Source: Porogramme epimiltina | Lineage: Eukaryota; Basidiomycota; Agaricomycetes; Polyporales; Polyporaceae | Length of the DNA stretch: 64,000 bases | Assembly: GCA_900155495.1 (NCBI GenBank) | Contig: FTLJ01000076.1 | Span: 26,628-90,627, forward strand | Direction: 5' to 3' | In this document: piece after piece, positions 62,601-64,000 of the stretch | Layout of the letters: each line of letters begins with the position of its first letter | Numbering within the stretch: position 1 is the stretch's first letter | The notes under the pieces: generated by a model | Database searches by the model: none | Told to the model about the DNA's origin: nothing | The model's input: only the letters and a program-made list of their open reading frames with translations | Translations under genes and position numbers: made by a program

Positions 62601-63822
62601 TAGCTCGTTCAAGGGGAAGTCTTTCATGAGCTGGTTGTATTTGTGCACTATAGGCGCGCATTAGGTGAGAGAACGGTGCTGGCGCAGGATCATTAATAGA
62701 CCTACCGGTGTCTGTCGCGTCCTTCAGGCCCGTATCCGCAATAAAACTCACGGTAGCATGGAAGCGTTTCGCGTTGCGTAGGCAGTCCATAACCATATTG
62801 ACCTCCTCGCTGCGGAGCTGCGCCTCGATACCCTCCAGAGCGCGTTCCAAACTGAGCCAGAAGTTGATTTCCTGGGAGGCAGTTCCAGAGCCAACATCAC
62901 GCGTGAGCTTGGTGACGGTCTGGATAGACTTGATCCATTGGTTAACGTGACTCTGGAGAGTGTTGAGGAATGTGCTGTCATTGAGGAGTTTCATCGGGAT
63001 GTCCGAGATGTTCGGTCTCGGGCCGGAGGCGCGGGCCTGCTCGACTATCCGCTGAATGACGGGGTGAATGATGAGATGAGTTTCGGGGATCTCGACGTTC
63101 TGCTGGAGGTGAAGCAGGGAGAGTTCGAGCTCAGCGAATTTCTTCTTGGCGACGGGGATGCCTGGGGAAGTAGTGAGACGATGCGATACACGCGTCGCGA
63201 AGGTAGACTGGCGCACCCATCTTGGAATCGCCGCCGTCCTTGCCTCCACCACGGGCGCCGACGAAAGCCTCAAAGTAGGGCTTCATGGCGCAGCTGATGA
63301 CAGCGTGCAGACTCTCATAAGGGGTCTCATCGCTGCCGAAGAGGTTGAGAATGTGAAGTTGGGTGGCTAAAGGAGATGTGGGGTCGAGGATGGGACCTCG
63401 CTTGATGATGGCAAGCGTTGTGGCATGAGAAGGGTCGTAAGTGAGGTTCTGTGTGAGCTTGTAGGAGTATGTGGGGGGCGTGTCCTCGGCTGGAGGAGAT
63501 GAGCCACGGGAGTGGGATGTGAACTGAGCGTAGACGTACACTCTTGTTCGTCCTTCTTTTTGACGACATAGACTACGCCGCCCCCCTCTCCTGCGAAGCG
63601 CGAGACACGGTCGTTAAAGTCGTCATCAAAGATAGATTCGAGCTCTTCCGGAGAAGCACCGAGGATGGGGGGAAGGAGAGAGAGAAGATACGAATGAAAG
63701 ACTGATGGGTCGAATGGAATGGCGGGCTCGGATGAGACAGGTTCATGGGCGTCGCCATTGCCGTTCAGCGTGCCATTTGTACGGGAGACGCCGTTCGTAT
63801 AGGGAGACTCGACAGAGGTCAT
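59658..63822 (-). CDS. dhc1: dynein heavy chain, N-terminal tail gene (split dynein, dhc1)
   Basis: Encodes only the tail of cytoplasmic dynein heavy chain. It starts [17 protein letters not shown] at 63822, followed by DHC_N1 sequence: [120 protein letters not shown] and [20 protein letters not shown]. Reading then stops: [16 protein letters not shown] and TAG. In one-piece dyneins the same point (about residue 1200 of ~4600) runs on into the linker and six AAA domains. Here only 336 bp separate it from the convergent DBF2 gene, so linker, motor, stalk and microtubule-binding parts are absent. About a dozen short introns; protein roughly 1150-1200 aa. Two-gene dynein (dhc1 tail, dhc2 motor) is known in Agaricomycetes such as Schizophyllum commune, where it drives nuclear migration. 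Confidence 0.9.
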
Positions 63823-64000
63823 GGGGGGCGACCAAGAGGCAAAGCCTGGGCGGACTAGATCAGGAGTTGGGACGTGTCGGAGAGATTAGAAGGATGGAGG
63901 AGGGGCGGCGGCGAGGGACAGGGACGGCCGATGTACAGGGAGGGATGCGAGACGGCACGCGTCGAGTGGGCTCCCGTATTCGATGGGCGGGCGTCGGGGG
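63823..64000. promoter_or_regulatory. dhc1 upstream region
   Basis: 178 nt upstream of the dhc1 start, G-rich on the plus strand (C-rich in the sense of the gene). Presumed promoter/leader. No motif assigned. Confidence 0.35.

Overview
This window is nuclear DNA from a filamentous basidiomycete, most likely an Agaricomycete. Nearly every gene is broken by short introns (mostly 48-65 nt, GT-AG with CTNAY-like branch sites). Genes are packed with 100-400 bp spacers on both strands, GC is high, and 5' leaders are pyrimidine-rich. The dynein heavy chain at the right end stops after the tail region, as in the two-gene dynein of Agaricomycetes. No bacterial, viral or organellar sequence was recognised, and no rRNA, tRNA or CRISPR was found.

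Layout, left to right. 1-701: 3' end of CAND1. 1125-6013: two tandem proline dehydrogenase genes with the same eight-exon structure. 6441-9150 (-): an acetamidase-type amidase. 10234-13032: a long disordered protein with a Bni4-like C-terminus. 14406-16807 (-): ESCRT-0 subunit Vps27, sharing a divergent promoter with RPB1 (17179-23640), the largest subunit of RNA polymerase II. 24003-27405: retromer Vps35. 27734-28882 (-): Bcp1/BCCIP. 29269-31050 (-): a DAO-type FAD oxidoreductase. 31272-32398: a 1.13-kb non-autonomous DNA transposon with 70-bp terminal inverted repeats and TA target duplications. 32850-36672 (-): meiotic MutS homologue MSH4. 36838-38599 (-): SWR1-complex subunit Vps72/YL1. 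38843-39420: mitochondrial ribosomal protein. 39596-40834 (-): Get2/CAMLG-like. 41087-42063: coiled-coil protein, possibly HAUS1. 42281-43807: Arf GAP. 44374-46969 (-): leukotriene A4 hydrolase-type M1 aminopeptidase. 47186-47874: RNA polymerase I subunit Rpa12. 47974-48368 (-): OST5. 48644-49441: Yop1/REEP5. 50888-53479: Unc93-like membrane protein. 55066-56219 (-): Rtf2. 56460-57122: Mediator Med21. 57345-59321: NDR kinase Dbf2/Sid2. 59658-63822 (-): N-terminal half of split dynein heavy chain (dhc1).

Most genes are core eukaryotic functions: transcription (RPB1, RPA12, MED21, VPS72), endosomal and ER membrane traffic (VPS27, VPS35, ArfGAP, YOP1, GET2, OST5), and cell cycle or motors (DBF2, dhc1). 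Accessory content is limited to the duplicated proline dehydrogenase, the amidase, the FAD oxidoreductase and the transposon. The proline dehydrogenases and the amidase lie next to one another and both act in nitrogen catabolism, but nothing in the sequence shows co-regulation. Exon boundaries were set by hand from splice consensus, reading phase and family alignment. For genes with a stated protein length the exons sum to whole codons.
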